In this document: positions 1 to 9,406 of the stretch, piece by piece | Position numbering within the stretch: position 1 is the first letter of the stretch | Layout: each line of letters starts with the position of its first letter | Source of the DNA: Hymenobacter sp. YIM 151858-1 | GTDB lineage: Bacteria > Bacteroidota > Bacteroidia > Cytophagales > Hymenobacteraceae | Assembly (NCBI RefSeq): GCF_025979705.1 | Contig: NZ_CP110136.1 | Coordinates: 2,728,001 to 2,792,000 of the forward strand | Reading direction: 5' to 3' | Length of the DNA stretch: 64,000 bases | The notes under the pieces: generated by a model | Told to the model about the DNA's origin: nothing | What the model saw: only the letters and a program-made list of their open reading frames with translations | The model's database searches: none | Translations under genes and position numbers: made by a program

Positions 1-4
1 CTGA

Positions 5-45
5 CGAAGCGGGAGAGATGCTTCGACAAGCTCAGCATGACGGGC
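5..45. repeat. Dispersed intergenic repeat (agatgcttcg ... gcatgacg family)
   Basis: A short element with the blocks GAGATGCTTCG and CTCAGCATGACG. Related copies occur near 49075-49115, 57880-57950, 61583-61660 and 61840-61875, all outside genes. It is of the kind of short non-coding palindromic repeat common in Bacteroidota intergenic space; nothing shows that it is expressed. Confidence 0.6.
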
Positions 46-85
46 TGCGGTATACTTTGCTTTTAGTGTCCACACAGCCCTAGGT

Positions 86-120
86 CGCCCAGAGCCTCAC
101 CGGCTCTGGGCGTTTTTTTT
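86..120 (+). terminator. Strong intrinsic terminator
   Basis: An 11-bp perfect GC-rich stem (86-96 with 102-112) with a 5-nt loop is followed by eight T residues. It ends a plus-strand transcript whose gene lies left of the window. A CCTAGG site sits directly before the stem. Confidence 0.85.
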
Positions 121-154
121 ATGCCGCCCCCCCCAGGGCATCGGCAACCCTGCC

Positions 155-193
155 CCTAGGTGCCGGCGCCTCCGGCACCGCGCGGCACCTAGG
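155..193. repeat. Inverted pair of the CCTAGG heptamer
   Basis: CCTAGGTGCCG (155-165) and its exact reverse complement CGGCACCTAGG (183-193) face each other across 17 nt, making an 11-bp inverted repeat. No T tract follows, so it is not a normal terminator. The rest of the gene-free stretch 121-307 shows nothing else recognisable. Confidence 0.8.
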
Positions 194-307
194 CGAATTG
201 TTTGGCCGGTTTTACTGTTGACCTGAGACCCGAACGCCGCCGCGCGGCCGCGTTCGGAATGTCGGCTTAACTTAGCCCGAGTTACCTGTCATCACACCGC
301 TGCCTAC

Positions 308-913
308 ATGATTGCCTACCTCGACGGTAAGATTGTCTACAAAGACCCTACGCAAGTCATCATCGACGTTCAGGGCGTCGGATACGAAGTAAAGATTTCG
401 CTGGCTACCTATTCCAAGCTGCCGGCCGAGGGCGAGAAAATCAACCTCTTCACCTACCACCACATCAAGGAAGACGCGCAGGCGCTCTACGGTTTCCTCG
501 ATCCGAACGAGAAAGCGCTGTTCATGCACCTGATTTCGGTGTCGGGCATTGGGCCGGGCACGGGCATCGTGATTGTGTCGTCGATGTCGGTGGGCGAAAT
601 CCGCCAGGCCATTATTCAGGAAGACGTGCGCTCGATTCAGGCCATCAAGGGCGTGGGGCCAAAAACGGCGCAGCGCATCGTGCTCGATTTGCGGGACCGG
701 CTCCGCAAAGACGAACTATTGGCCAAAGCCGGCGTAGAAACCGTGCCTTTGGCGAAGCAACACAATACCAACCGCTCCGAAGCGTTAGCCGCACTGGTTA
801 CCCTGGGCTTTGCGCGGGCGGCTGCCGAGAAAACGCTCGACCAGATTCAGCAACGACACGGCAACGACCTGAGCGTGGAGGATTTAATTAAATTTGCTCT
901 TAAGTCGAATTAG
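308..913 (+). CDS. ruvA: Holliday junction branch migration protein RuvA
   Basis: RuvA binds Holliday junctions as a tetramer and loads the RuvB motor for branch migration in recombination repair. The 201-residue product has the family's usual length. The N-terminal OB-fold domain starts MIAYLDGKIV. Two helix-hairpin-helix motifs follow: GIGPGTG (residues about 80-86), whose second half is diverged from the usual GIGPKTA, and GVGPKTA (115-121). A C-terminal helical RuvB-binding domain covers about 155-200. The ATG at 308 begins the conserved N-terminus. A weak hairpin ends the gene and sprA follows; the ruvA-sprA-gcvH order is typical of Bacteroidota. Confidence 0.97.
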   Translation: MIAYLDGKIVYKDPTQVIIDVQGVGYEVKISLATYSKLPAEGEKINLFTYHHIKEDAQALYGFLDPNEKALFMHLISVSGIGPGTGIVIVSSMSVGEIRQAIIQEDVRSIQAIKGVGPKTAQRIVLDLRDRLRKDELLAKAGVETVPLAKQHNTNRSEALAALVTLGFARAAAEKTLDQIQQRHGNDLSVEDLIKFALKSN

Positions 914-921
914 TTTTCCCT

Positions 922-939
922 GGGCCTTCGGGCCCTTTT
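922..939 (+). terminator. Weak hairpin terminator after ruvA
   Basis: A 5-bp stem GGGCC/GGCCC with a TTCG loop (922-935) is followed by four T. It separates ruvA from sprA and overlaps the most upstream possible sprA start codon (TTG at 938). Confidence 0.5.
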
Positions 940-952
940 GTTTCGCCTTTGC

Positions 953-3900
953 TTGACACCTGGTACTAAGAAGTACGTTGCCGCTTTTTCCTCTGTTGCC
1001 GTAGCCTTCCTGCTGACCTGGTGGTCGCAGGCTGGGCCGGCGCGGAATCGCACGTTCGAGTTTTCGCAACTGTGGAGCTGGTTGCGGGTGCAGCCGCACG
1101 GGCCTTTGCTCGCCGGCCTGCCCGACACCACGCGCCCCGCCGCGGCCGACACCGCACGCTACCGCAGCAGCCGGCGCCCCAAAGTGGCCCCGCGCGACCG
1201 GCAGGGCAACTTCCTGACGGAACGGCGCCGCTCGCCCCTGGTGCTGCCCTTGCCCGACAACGTGAAGCCCCAGGTTACGGTGAGCGACTCGCTCGACTAC
1301 GTGGACGTGGAGGAAAACATCGGTACCGACCTCGACTACCGCGACCCGGCCCGGTTATCGTTCCGGGAGTTTGAGCGCCTGCAGCAGCAGCAAGCCATTC
1401 GTAATTACTTCCGGACCAAATCGGAGGGCGGCGTGGCCGGCGAGGCGGGCAATGCCACGGCGGCCAAGCGCCTGATTCCGAAAATTGCGCTGGCTCCGGG
1501 CCTAGGTCGCATTTTCGGCGGCGAGTTCATCGACATCCGGCCCAACGGCGCGGCCACCATTTCCCTAGGTTGGCGCCAGAACTTCAACGACAACCCGGCC
1601 CTGACGCTGCGCCAGCGCCGCAACGGCGACTTCAACTTTCAGCAAAACTTCAATCTGAACCTCACGGGCCAGATTGGCGACAAGCTGCGCCTGCTGTTCA
1701 ACTACGACACGCGCGCGGCGTTCGACTTCGAAAACCAGATTAAGGCCGACTTTACGGGCTACGACACCGACATCATCCGCAAAGTGGAGATGGGTAACGT
1801 GTCGTTGCCGCTGAACAACTCGTTGGTGCAAGGCGGGCAAAACATGTTCGGCATCAAAACGCAGCTGCAGTTTGGCAAGTTGAGCGTAACGGGCGTGGCA
1901 GCCCAGCTGCGCGGCACCGCCGACGAGGTACGAGTGCAAAACGGCGCCCAAAGCCGCAATTTCGAAATCAAAGCCTCGCAGTACGAGGCCAACCGGCACT
2001 TCTTCCTGTCGCACTTCTTCCGCGAGCGGTACGATGCCGTGCTGCGCAACCTGCCCACGGTGCAAAGCGGCGTCGAAATACGGCGCCTGGAGGTATACAT
2101 CACCAACGACAACCGCACCACCGAAACGTTGCGCAACGTGGTGGCCCTGCAAGACGTGGCCGAGCCGCGCCGCCTTTACCGCGGCAACCTGGCTAAGCCC
2201 GGCCGCGAGCTTGCCCCGGCTGGTAACGACGTAAACCAGGTGCTAGAGCTGGCCCGCCGCGGCCCGCGCGATGTGCAGCAGATTGATGGGTACCTGCAAA
2301 GCCAGAACCTGACCAAAACCGTTGATTACGAGCTGGTACGTGCCCGAAAGCTCGATCCGCGCGAGTACACCTTCAACTCGCAGCTCGGCTACCTTTCGCT
2401 GAACACGCCGCTGCTGCCCGAGCAGGTGCTGGCTATTTCGTGCGAATACCTGTTTAACGGCCGTGCCTACCAGATCGGCGAAACGGTGACCGAGTACGGC
2501 AACGTGCCCGACACAGGCGTCATCTTCTTGAAGCTGCTGCGCGCTACCAACCCCGGCGTGGGCCTGGCCGACGCCGCGCAGAACCCCCAGAACGACCGCC
2601 TGCAAACGGGCAACCTGCCGGTGTTCGACTTGATGATGAAGAACATTTACGCGCTGAACGCCTCGCAGCTCAGCCGCGACCAGTTCCGCCTCGACATCAT
2701 CTATAAAGACGACCTGACCGGCCTCGATTTGTTGTCGCTGAAGGAGGGCGCGCGCATCCAGAACGTGCCGTTAACGCAGGTTTTCAACCTCGACAACCTC
2801 AACCCCAACAACGACCGCCCCGCCGACGGCAACTTCGACTTTTTGCCGGGCCTGACCATCGACCCGGAACAGGGCCGCGTGATTTTCCCGGTGATTGAGC
2901 CGTTTGGCTCGTACCTGCAAACGCAGTTCAATCCCGGCGAGGAGGCCCTGGTGCGGCAGTACGTGTACCCCGAGCTGTACACGCAGGTGCAGAGCGACGC
3001 GCAGCAGCGGCAGGAGAAGGACAAGTTTTTCCTGAAGGGCCGCTACGCCGCCACCTCGAGCGACGAAATTACCCTGCCTGGCATCCGGATTCCGGAGGGC
3101 TCGGTGCGGGTGTACTCGGGCTCGACGCTGCTGCAGGAGGGCACCGATTACCAGGTATTCTACGATCAGGCGAAGGTTAAAATCCTGAACCCGAGCTACC
3201 TGAACTCGGCCAACGAGCTGCGCGTGCAGTTTGAGCGCGACGCCGTGGTGCAGGTGCTGCCGCGCAAGCTGGTGGGCGCCCGCCTCGACTACAAGGTATC
3301 CGACGACCTGAACTTTGGCGGCACGGTGCTGCACCTGCTCGAAAACCAGGCCCCCGGCATCAACCGAGTGAACCTGGGCGAAGAGCCCGGCAACAACACG
3401 ATTTACGGCCTCGACGTGAACCTGCGCCGCGAATCGCGGGTGCTCACGAAGTACCTCGATGCGCTGCCCTTCGTGAGCACCAAGGCGCCGTCGTCGGTGG
3501 CCTTTAGCGGCGAGTTTGCGCAGTTTGTGCCGGGACAGTCGAAGCTGGGCCGCGGCGAAGACGGCGCTTCGTACCTCGACGACTTCGAAAACGCCCGCAC
3601 GCCCTTTACCCTAGGTGGTCTGAACTCGACCAGCACCTGGCGGCTGGCTTCCACGCCGCTGCCTCTGGGTGGTGCCTTGCCCGGCCTGCAGTACAGCTAC
3701 CGCCGCGCCAAGCTGGCCTGGTATACCATCGACCAGACGTACTTTACCAACGGCCGCTCCAAGCCGGGTAACATCGGCGTGGAGGATCTGAAGAACCACT
3801 ACTCGCGTGGCGTGCCGCGCTCGGAGGTGTTCCCCAACCGCGACAACGGCGCCCTAGGTAACACCTACGAAAACACCTTCGACCTGGCTTATTACCCCAC

Positions 3901-6900
3901 CGAGCGCGGGCAGTACAACTACTCGCCGCGGGTGTCGGCCGATGGCCGCTTCCTGACCTCGAACCCGCAGAGCCACTACGGCGGCATTTCGCGCGAAATC
4001 ACCTTCGATACCGACTTCGACAACGCCAACGTGGAGTACCTGGAGTTCTGGCTGATGGACCCGTTCATCAAAAACCAGAGCGGCAAGAACTACAACACCA
4101 TCGACGACTCGGACCCCAGCACGCCGAGCGGCCCGAACACCTCGGGCGGCGAGTTGTACTTCAACCTGGGCTCGGTGTCGGAAGACCTGTTGAAGGACGG
4201 CGTGTACGAGTTTGAGAACGGCCTGCCCGATACCAACGACCAAACCAACGTGCAGCGCACGGACTGGGGCCGCGCTACGCGTTTGCAGTTCCTGACCGAC
4301 GCCTTTTCGACCGCCCCCGGCGGCCGCGAGCGGCAGGACATTGGCCTCGACGGCCTGACGCAAACCGAGGAGCAGCAGTTTTTCGCCAGCATTCCGGGCT
4401 ACGGCTCTTTTGCCGATGCCTCGGCCGACAACTTCCGCCACCACCTCGACGGCTCCTTCGATCAGGCCGACGTGAAAATCCTAGGTCGCTACAAGGATTT
4501 TAACGGCATGGAGGGCAACTCGCGCGCCGACGGCACGCAGAGCTCCACCGCCTACCCCGACAAGGAAGATCTGAACCGCGACAACGTCATCACCGACACG
4601 GAGCGCTACTACGAGTACCGCGTGCCGCTGCGCCCCGATCAGCTGCGCGTGGGCGAAAACTTCATCGTGGATCAGGTTACCCGCCCCGTCAACGGCGACC
4701 AGGTAACGTGGTACCAGTTCCGCATTCCCATCCGGCAGTACTCGGGCATTCAGGGCGCCAACGCCGAGTTTGGCTTTAAGTCGATTCGCTTTATCCGGAT
4801 GTACCTCACGGGCTGGCAGCAGCCCACGGTGCTGCGCTTCGTGCAGATGCAGTTTGTAGCCAACCAATGGCGCCGCTACCTAGGCGTGATTGCGCAGCCC
4901 AACAGCGGGCAGCCCATCAACGTAACGAACGATGCCGACGCCTTCGCCATTTCGACGGTGAGCGTGGAGGAGAACGGTGCTACCAGCGGCCAGAGCGACG
5001 CCATTCCCTACGTAACGCCGCCCGGCATTCAGCGCGACCGGGAGTACGGCTCGAGCACCGTAAACCGCCAGCAAAACGAGCAGTCGTTGCGCCTGTGCGT
5101 AGAGGGCCTGAAGGACGGCTACGCCAAAGCCGCCTACAAAAACGTGAACCTCGACCTGCTCCGCTACAAGCGCCTGAAGCTGTTTTTGCACGCCGAGAGC
5201 GAAAACCGCAACCTGCAGGACGGCCAAACCCAGGGCTTCGTACGCTTCGGCACCGACTACAGCCAGAACTACTATCAGTACACGCTGCCGCTGGAGGTTA
5301 CCCGCCCCGGCGCCACCACTCCTGACCAAATCTGGCCGGTAGCCAACCGCATCGACGTAGCTCTGCAGGACTTCATCGACGTGAAGGCCGAGCGCAACCA
5401 GGCCCGCGCCAGCTTCCTGGTGCCCTACTCCAAGACGCTGCCCAACGGCGCCGTGATTACCGTGCTGGGCAACCCCGATCTGAGCGCCCTGCAAGGCCTT
5501 ATGATTGGCGTGCAGAACCCCTCCGACAACGGCCAGGGCCCCGACCAGTCGCTGTGCCTCTGGGCCGACGAGCTGCGCGTGCTGAACTTCGACCAGAACC
5601 CCGGCTGGGCAGCTACGGCGCGCTTCAACACGCGCCTGGCCGATGTGGCCAACATTACCGCCACCGGCAGCTTTACCTCGGTGGGCTTCGGGGCCCTGCA
5701 AGACCGCCCCTCGCAACGCTCGCTCGACAACATTGCCCGCGGCGACGTGAATGCTGCAGTGGCGGTGGATAAGTTCCTGCCTGAAAAGCTGGGCCTGCGG
5801 GTGCCGGTGCTGCTACAGGCGGGCCACGAAAGTCGCTCGCCCAAGTACGACCCCCTCGACCCCGACACGCCGCTGGAGCAGTCGTTGCAGAAGTTCGACT
5901 CGGAGCAAGACCGCGCCGCCTACCGCCGCGAGGTAACCGACCAAACGCGCAGCCGCTCCATCAGCCTGCTGAACGTGCGGAAGGAACGCCTGAACCCCGA
6001 CAAGAAGGTGCGGCCCTACGATGTGGAAAACCTGGCCGTAAGCTACTCGCTTACCGAGCGCCTGCACACCGACATCCGGACCGACCGCGACTTTACCCGT
6101 ACCTACACCGGCGCGCTGGCCTACACCTACCAGCCCACGCCCAAGTCGTACGCGCCGCTGAGCTCGGTACAAGCGCTTAACTCGCCGTACCTGAAGTTTT
6201 TGCAGGAGCTGAACTTCACGCCCCTGCCCTCGCGCTTTGCCTTCCGCGCCGACCTAGACCGCCGCTACAACGAGCGTTTCCTGCAGCGCACGCTGGTGCC
6301 GGGCGAGGTGCCCACGCCCGACGGCATCCCGGGCGTGTTCCAGAAAAGCTTCTTCATCAACCGCATTTACGACCTGAAGTGGGACCTGACGAAAAGCCTG
6401 ATCCTGGACTACACCGCCACCAACCGCAGCAGCGTCGACGAAGGCGTGGGCCGCGCCATCGGCGACTCGCCAGAGGCCCAGCGCAACCAGGATTTGCTGC
6501 GCCGCAACCTGCAGCGCGGCGGCCGCACCACCAACTTCAACCAAACCATTGCGCTTACCTACCGCCTGCCGCTCGATAAGTTTCCGCTGACCGACTGGCT
6601 TTCGGCCGACACCCGCTATGCCGCCAACTACTCGTGGCAAGCGGCCTCTACGGCCCTGCGGGCCCCGCTTGGTGGCCTGAACGATACCACGACGCAGAAG
6701 GTCGATATCGGCAACACTATTCAGAACAACCAGGACATCAGTGTCAACGGCCGCATCGATCTGGTGAAGCTCTATAACAAGGTTCGGTTCCTGAACATCA
6801 TCAACAACGCCCCGGCCCCAACGGCGCAGCGCCGCCAGCCCGGCTCGGAGATTGACCGCCTGCGCCGCGGCAACGCCCCCGATGCCCAAACGCCCGAGGC

Positions 6901-8389
6901 GGCCGACTCGGCCAAGGGCCCCGAGCTGCGCGCCCTGAAAGCCGTGCTACGCTCGTTGATGACGGCCCGTTCGCTGAACTTTACCTACACCCGCACCTCG
7001 GGCACGCTGCTACCGGGTTACCTACCGGGCACCCGCTTCTTCGGCCTGAACAGTGACTTCTCGGCGCCGGGCGTGCCGTTTATTCTAGGTCAGCAGTATG
7101 AGCTGAACGACCTGTACAACCGGGCCAACTCGCGCGGCTGGTACACGCAGCGCAGCGACCTGCTGAACACGCCGCTAAGCTCGTTGAAGACGGAAAACCT
7201 GAACGCCCGCACGGCCCTGGAACCGTTCCGCGACTTCAACATCCAGTTGGATATTCGTCGGCAGCGGGTTGAAAACAACGAGGTATTCTACCGCTTGGCT
7301 GTCGACGAAGTCAACCTGCAGCCTTTCATCGACCCGAACACCGGCAAGTTTGAGCTGGCGCCACGCCTGCCGCTGGGCTCGGGCACGTTCAGCACGTCGT
7401 TCTTCGCGCTGAACACCTTGTTTGGCGACGTAAACCGGCAGAATGCGTCGAAGTCGTTTAACCGCTTTGTGAGCAACCGCCAGCCGGTGCGCGAAAGCCT
7501 GCAATCGGAAAATCCTAACGGCGGCTATTACGGCTACAACTCGCAGGAAGTACTGATTCCGGCCTTCTTGGATGCGTATCGCGGCCGCTCGTCGGAGGGG
7601 CACAAGGCCAAGGCTTTTAATCCGTTTGGCCAGTTACCGCTGCCCAACTGGCGCATCGACTACAACGGCTTGGCCAACCTGCCCTTCGTGCAGCAATACC
7701 TGCGCTCGGTGTCGATTACGCACCAGTACTCCTCGGAATACCAGATTTTGGGCTACACTACCTCCACCCTCTACGACGCTAAGCCTGAGGCAGGGGAATT
7801 CTCGAAGCAGGTAAACCAGGACCGCCTGTACGTGCCCTACTACGTGGTGAATCAGGTAACCATTACCGAGCGTCTTGCTCCGCTGGTGGGCATCAACTTC
7901 CAGACCCTGGAGAAAGTAAACGGCCGCGTGGATTACGGCCTGGAGCGTAACCTCTTCCTGAACACCACCAACGCCCAGGTAACCGAGCTGCGCAACAAAA
8001 CGCTGACCATCGGCCTGGGTTACACCACCAACCGCTTCCGGATTCCGTTCCGCATCGGGGGCGAGCAGCGCATCCTGCGCAACGAGCTCAACGCGCGCCT
8101 CGACCTTTCCATCCGCGACAACGTGACGTTCCAGCGCAGCGTGGTGGATGTGGCCCCGCCCGACCCCACTACCGGCGACCCCGGCCCGGTGGGCCGGCCC
8201 GAGCAGCAGGTTACCAACGGCAACCGCCAGTTTCAGCTGCGCCCCACCATCGATTACGTCGTGAATCAGCGCCTGAACCTGCAATTTTTTTTCACGCGCA
8301 ACGTGTCGCAGCCGAAGGTGGTAAGCAACTCCTACAAGAACGCCGCCACCGAAGGCGGCATTCAGCTGCGATACAGCTTGTCGCAATAA
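953..8389 (+). CDS. sprA: Type IX secretion outer-membrane translocon protein SprA
   Basis: SprA (Sov in Porphyromonas) is the giant beta-barrel that conducts type IX secretion cargo across the outer membrane. About 2,480 residues match the family's usual size. An N-terminal hydrophobic stretch (KKYVAAFSSVAVAFLLTWW) acts as export signal. SprA features include the LAPGLGRIFGG region, the GASYLDDFENARTPF motif (about residue 870), long arrays of alternating beta-strand repeats, and a C-terminus ending in an aromatic-rich barrel strand (IQLRYSLSQ). There is no ATG before the signal: TTG at 938 lies in the T tract of the ruvA hairpin, so TTG at 953 is preferred; the start is uncertain. Its likely clients in this window are the sorting-domain proteins at 15714 and 30695. 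Confidence 0.95.
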   Translation: MTPGTKKYVAAFSSVAVAFLLTWWSQAGPARNRTFEFSQLWSWLRVQPHGPLLAGLPDTTRPAAADTARYRSSRRPKVAPRDRQGNFLTERRRSPLVLPLPDNVKPQVTVSDSLDYVDVEENIGTDLDYRDPARLSFREFERLQQQQAIRNYFRTKSEGGVAGEAGNATAAKRLIPKIALAPGLGRIFGGEFIDIRPNGAATISLGWRQNFNDNPALTLRQRRNGDFNFQQNFNLNLTGQIGDKLRLLFNYDTRAAFDFENQIKADFTGYDTDIIRKVEMGNVSLPLNNSLVQGGQNMFGIKTQLQFGKLSVTGVAAQLRGTADEVRVQNGAQSRNFEIKASQYEANRHFFLSHFFRERYDAVLRNLPTVQSGVEIRRLEVYITNDNRTTETLRNVVALQDVAEPRRLYRGNLAKPGRELAPAGNDVNQVLELARRGPRDVQQIDGYLQSQNLTKTVDYELVRARKLDPREYTFNSQLGYLSLNTPLLPEQVLAISCEYLFNGRAYQIGETVTEYGNVPDTGVIFLKLLRATNPGVGLADAAQNPQNDRLQTGNLPVFDLMMKNIYALNASQLSRDQFRLDIIYKDDLTGLDLLSLKEGARIQNVPLTQVFNLDNLNPNNDRPADGNFDFLPGLTIDPEQGRVIFPVIEPFGSYLQTQFNPGEEALVRQYVYPELYTQVQSDAQQRQEKDKFFLKGRYAATSSDEITLPGIRIPEGSVRVYSGSTLLQEGTDYQVFYDQAKVKILNPSYLNSANELRVQFERDAVVQVLPRKLVGARLDYKVSDDLNFGGTVLHLLENQAPGINRVNLGEEPGNNTIYGLDVNLRRESRVLTKYLDALPFVSTKAPSSVAFSGEFAQFVPGQSKLGRGEDGASYLDDFENARTPFTLGGLNSTSTWRLASTPLPLGGALPGLQYSYRRAKLAWYTIDQTYFTNGRSKPGNIGVEDLKNHYSRGVPRSEVFPNRDNGALGNTYENTFDLAYYPTERGQYNYSPRVSADGRFLTSNPQSHYGGISREITFDTDFDNANVEYLEFWLMDPFIKNQSGKNYNTIDDSDPSTPSGPNTSGGELYFNLGSVSEDLLKDGVYEFENGLPDTNDQTNVQRTDWGRATRLQFLTDAFSTAPGGRERQDIGLDGLTQTEEQQFFASIPGYGSFADASADNFRHHLDGSFDQADVKILGRYKDFNGMEGNSRADGTQSSTAYPDKEDLNRDNVITDTERYYEYRVPLRPDQLRVGENFIVDQVTRPVNGDQVTWYQFRIPIRQYSGIQGANAEFGFKSIRFIRMYLTGWQQPTVLRFVQMQFVANQWRRYLGVIAQPNSGQPINVTNDADAFAISTVSVEENGATSGQSDAIPYVTPPGIQRDREYGSSTVNRQQNEQSLRLCVEGLKDGYAKAAYKNVNLDLLRYKRLKLFLHAESENRNLQDGQTQGFVRFGTDYSQNYYQYTLPLEVTRPGATTPDQIWPVANRIDVALQDFIDVKAERNQARASFLVPYSKTLPNGAVITVLGNPDLSALQGLMIGVQNPSDNGQGPDQSLCLWADELRVLNFDQNPGWAATARFNTRLADVANITATGSFTSVGFGALQDRPSQRSLDNIARGDVNAAVAVDKFLPEKLGLRVPVLLQAGHESRSPKYDPLDPDTPLEQSLQKFDSEQDRAAYRREVTDQTRSRSISLLNVRKERLNPDKKVRPYDVENLAVSYSLTERLHTDIRTDRDFTRTYTGALAYTYQPTPKSYAPLSSVQALNSPYLKFLQELNFTPLPSRFAFRADLDRRYNERFLQRTLVPGEVPTPDGIPGVFQKSFFINRIYDLKWDLTKSLILDYTATNRSSVDEGVGRAIGDSPEAQRNQDLLRRNLQRGGRTTNFNQTIALTYRLPLDKFPLTDWLSADTRYAANYSWQAASTALRAPLGGLNDTTTQKVDIGNTIQNNQDISVNGRIDLVKLYNKVRFLNIINNAPAPTAQRRQPGSEIDRLRRGNAPDAQTPEAADSAKGPELRALKAVLRSLMTARSLNFTYTRTSGTLLPGYLPGTRFFGLNSDFSAPGVPFILGQQYELNDLYNRANSRGWYTQRSDLLNTPLSSLKTENLNARTALEPFRDFNIQLDIRRQRVENNEVFYRLAVDEVNLQPFIDPNTGKFELAPRLPLGSGTFSTSFFALNTLFGDVNRQNASKSFNRFVSNRQPVRESLQSENPNGGYYGYNSQEVLIPAFLDAYRGRSSEGHKAKAFNPFGQLPLPNWRIDYNGLANLPFVQQYLRSVSITHQYSSEYQILGYTTSTLYDAKPEAGEFSKQVNQDRLYVPYYVVNQVTITERLAPLVGINFQTLEKVNGRVDYGLERNLFLNTTNAQVTELRNKTLTIGLGYTTNRFRIPFRIGGEQRILRNELNARLDLSIRDNVTFQRSVVDVAPPDPTTGDPGPVGRPEQQVTNGNRQFQLRPTIDYVVNQRLNLQFFFTRNVSQPKVVSNSYKNAATEGGIQLRYSLSQ

Positions 8390-8414
8390 GCCCGCCGCAG
8401 GGCAACCAACAACC

Positions 8415-8457
8415 GGGCCCGGTACGCCGTATGTGCGTGCCGGGCCCGCTGCTTTTT
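8415..8457 (+). terminator. Intrinsic terminator of sprA
   Basis: A long GC-rich stem (GGGCCCGG...CCGGGCCC, 8415-8447) is followed by a short T tract (GCTTTTT). Confidence 0.75.
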
Positions 8458-8550
8458 ATGCCGCACCTAGGCTGCGCACAATGCGGCTAAAGCTTACCTT
8501 TGGCCGCGGCTAAGCCGCAACTCCCTTTCTACATTTCCGTTTTGCCTGAC

Positions 8551-8931
8551 ATGAACCTGCCCAGCACCCTGAAGTACACCAAAGAGCACGAGTGGATCCG
8601 CGTTGAAGGTGATGTTGCCTACGTGGGCATCACCGATTTTGCCCAGAAAGAGCTGGGTGACATCGTGTACGTGGACATCGACACCGTTGACAAGGAAGTA
8701 AGCAAAGACGAAGTATTTGGCACGGTTGAAGCCGTTAAAACGGTATCCGACCTGTTCAGCCCGCTTTCGGGCACGGTGCTGGAAGTAAACGCCAAACTGG
8801 GCGACGCTCCCGAGACGGTAAACGCCGACCCCTACGGCGACGGCTGGATGATCAAAATGTCGATCAGCAACCCCGCCGAAATTGACGAGCTGCTGACCGC
8901 CGAAGCCTACGGCGACCTGGTAGGCGCTTAA
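8551..8931 (+). CDS. gcvH: Glycine cleavage system H protein
   Basis: GcvH is the lipoyl carrier that shuttles the aminomethyl group between the P, T and L proteins of the glycine cleavage system. The 126-residue protein has the typical start [15 protein letters not shown] and the lipoylation motif [15 protein letters not shown], whose Lys63 would carry the lipoate. The ATG at 8551 was chosen because homology begins there; an upstream in-frame start near 8500 would add 17 unrelated residues. The VanZ-like gene follows after 19 nt. No other glycine cleavage genes are nearby. Confidence 0.97.
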   Translation: MNLPSTLKYTKEHEWIRVEGDVAYVGITDFAQKELGDIVYVDIDTVDKEVSKDEVFGTVEAVKTVSDLFSPLSGTVLEVNAKLGDAPETVNADPYGDGWMIKMSISNPAEIDELLTAEAYGDLVGA

Positions 8932-8950
8932 CAACCCTACGGCCTAAGCC

Positions 8951-9406
8951 ATGACCCAACCGCCTACCGCCCCCCCGTTGGCCGGAAGCCGGGTCTGGCT
9001 GCTGCTATCCGCAGCCTGGACGGCCTTTATGCTCTGGGGCACGCTGAGTCCGCTGAACCGGCTGCCGCCGCTGCCCCACTGGGAGCTGTTGTCGTTTGAT
9101 ACTGCCGCGCACGCCGGCATGTTCGTGGTTACGGCCGTACTCTACATCCTTACAGCCCGTCGGCAACGGCTCTTCCCGAGTTTGCGCCGGCGGGCTTTTT
9201 GGTGGGTGCTGGCAGTGTGCCTCCTCCTGGGTGCCTTCATCGAGCTGGTGCAAACCTTCATGGACCTAGGCCGCCTAGGCGAATGGACGGACATGATCAG
9301 CGACGGCCTGGGTGCCGTGGGTGGGTTGCTGCTGATGTGGCTTATCCGCCGGTGGTGGGATGTTCCTGCATCCGCTCCGGCCGCCAAAGCCCGCACCCAT
9401 GCCTAG
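8951..9406 (+). CDS. VanZ-like family membrane protein
   Basis: A 151-residue integral membrane protein with four predicted helices (about 15-35, 54-70, 83-104, 114-132). It has the VanZ-like pattern: an early SPL after helix 1, an HAGMF segment, FIELVQ and SDGLGAVGG near the end. VanZ relatives are linked to glycopeptide resistance in Gram-positives, but in Bacteroidota the role is unknown; resistance should not be assumed. The stop codon TAG lies inside a CCTAGG site and overlaps the start of the next gene by 8 nt, suggesting translational coupling. Confidence 0.8.
   Translation: MTQPPTAPPLAGSRVWLLLSAAWTAFMLWGTLSPLNRLPPLPHWELLSFDTAAHAGMFVVTAVLYILTARRQRLFPSLRRRAFWWVLAVCLLLGAFIELVQTFMDLGRLGEWTDMISDGLGAVGGLLLMWLIRRWWDVPASAPAAKARTHA

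Noticed and set aside
4880-5716. Long minus-strand open frames inside sprA
   Set aside because: They are shadows of a GC-rich gene with strong codon bias; the plus-strand protein has family motifs throughout.
8951-9406. Glycopeptide resistance from the VanZ-like gene
   Set aside because: No other van genes are present, and VanZ-like proteins in Bacteroidota are not shown to give resistance.
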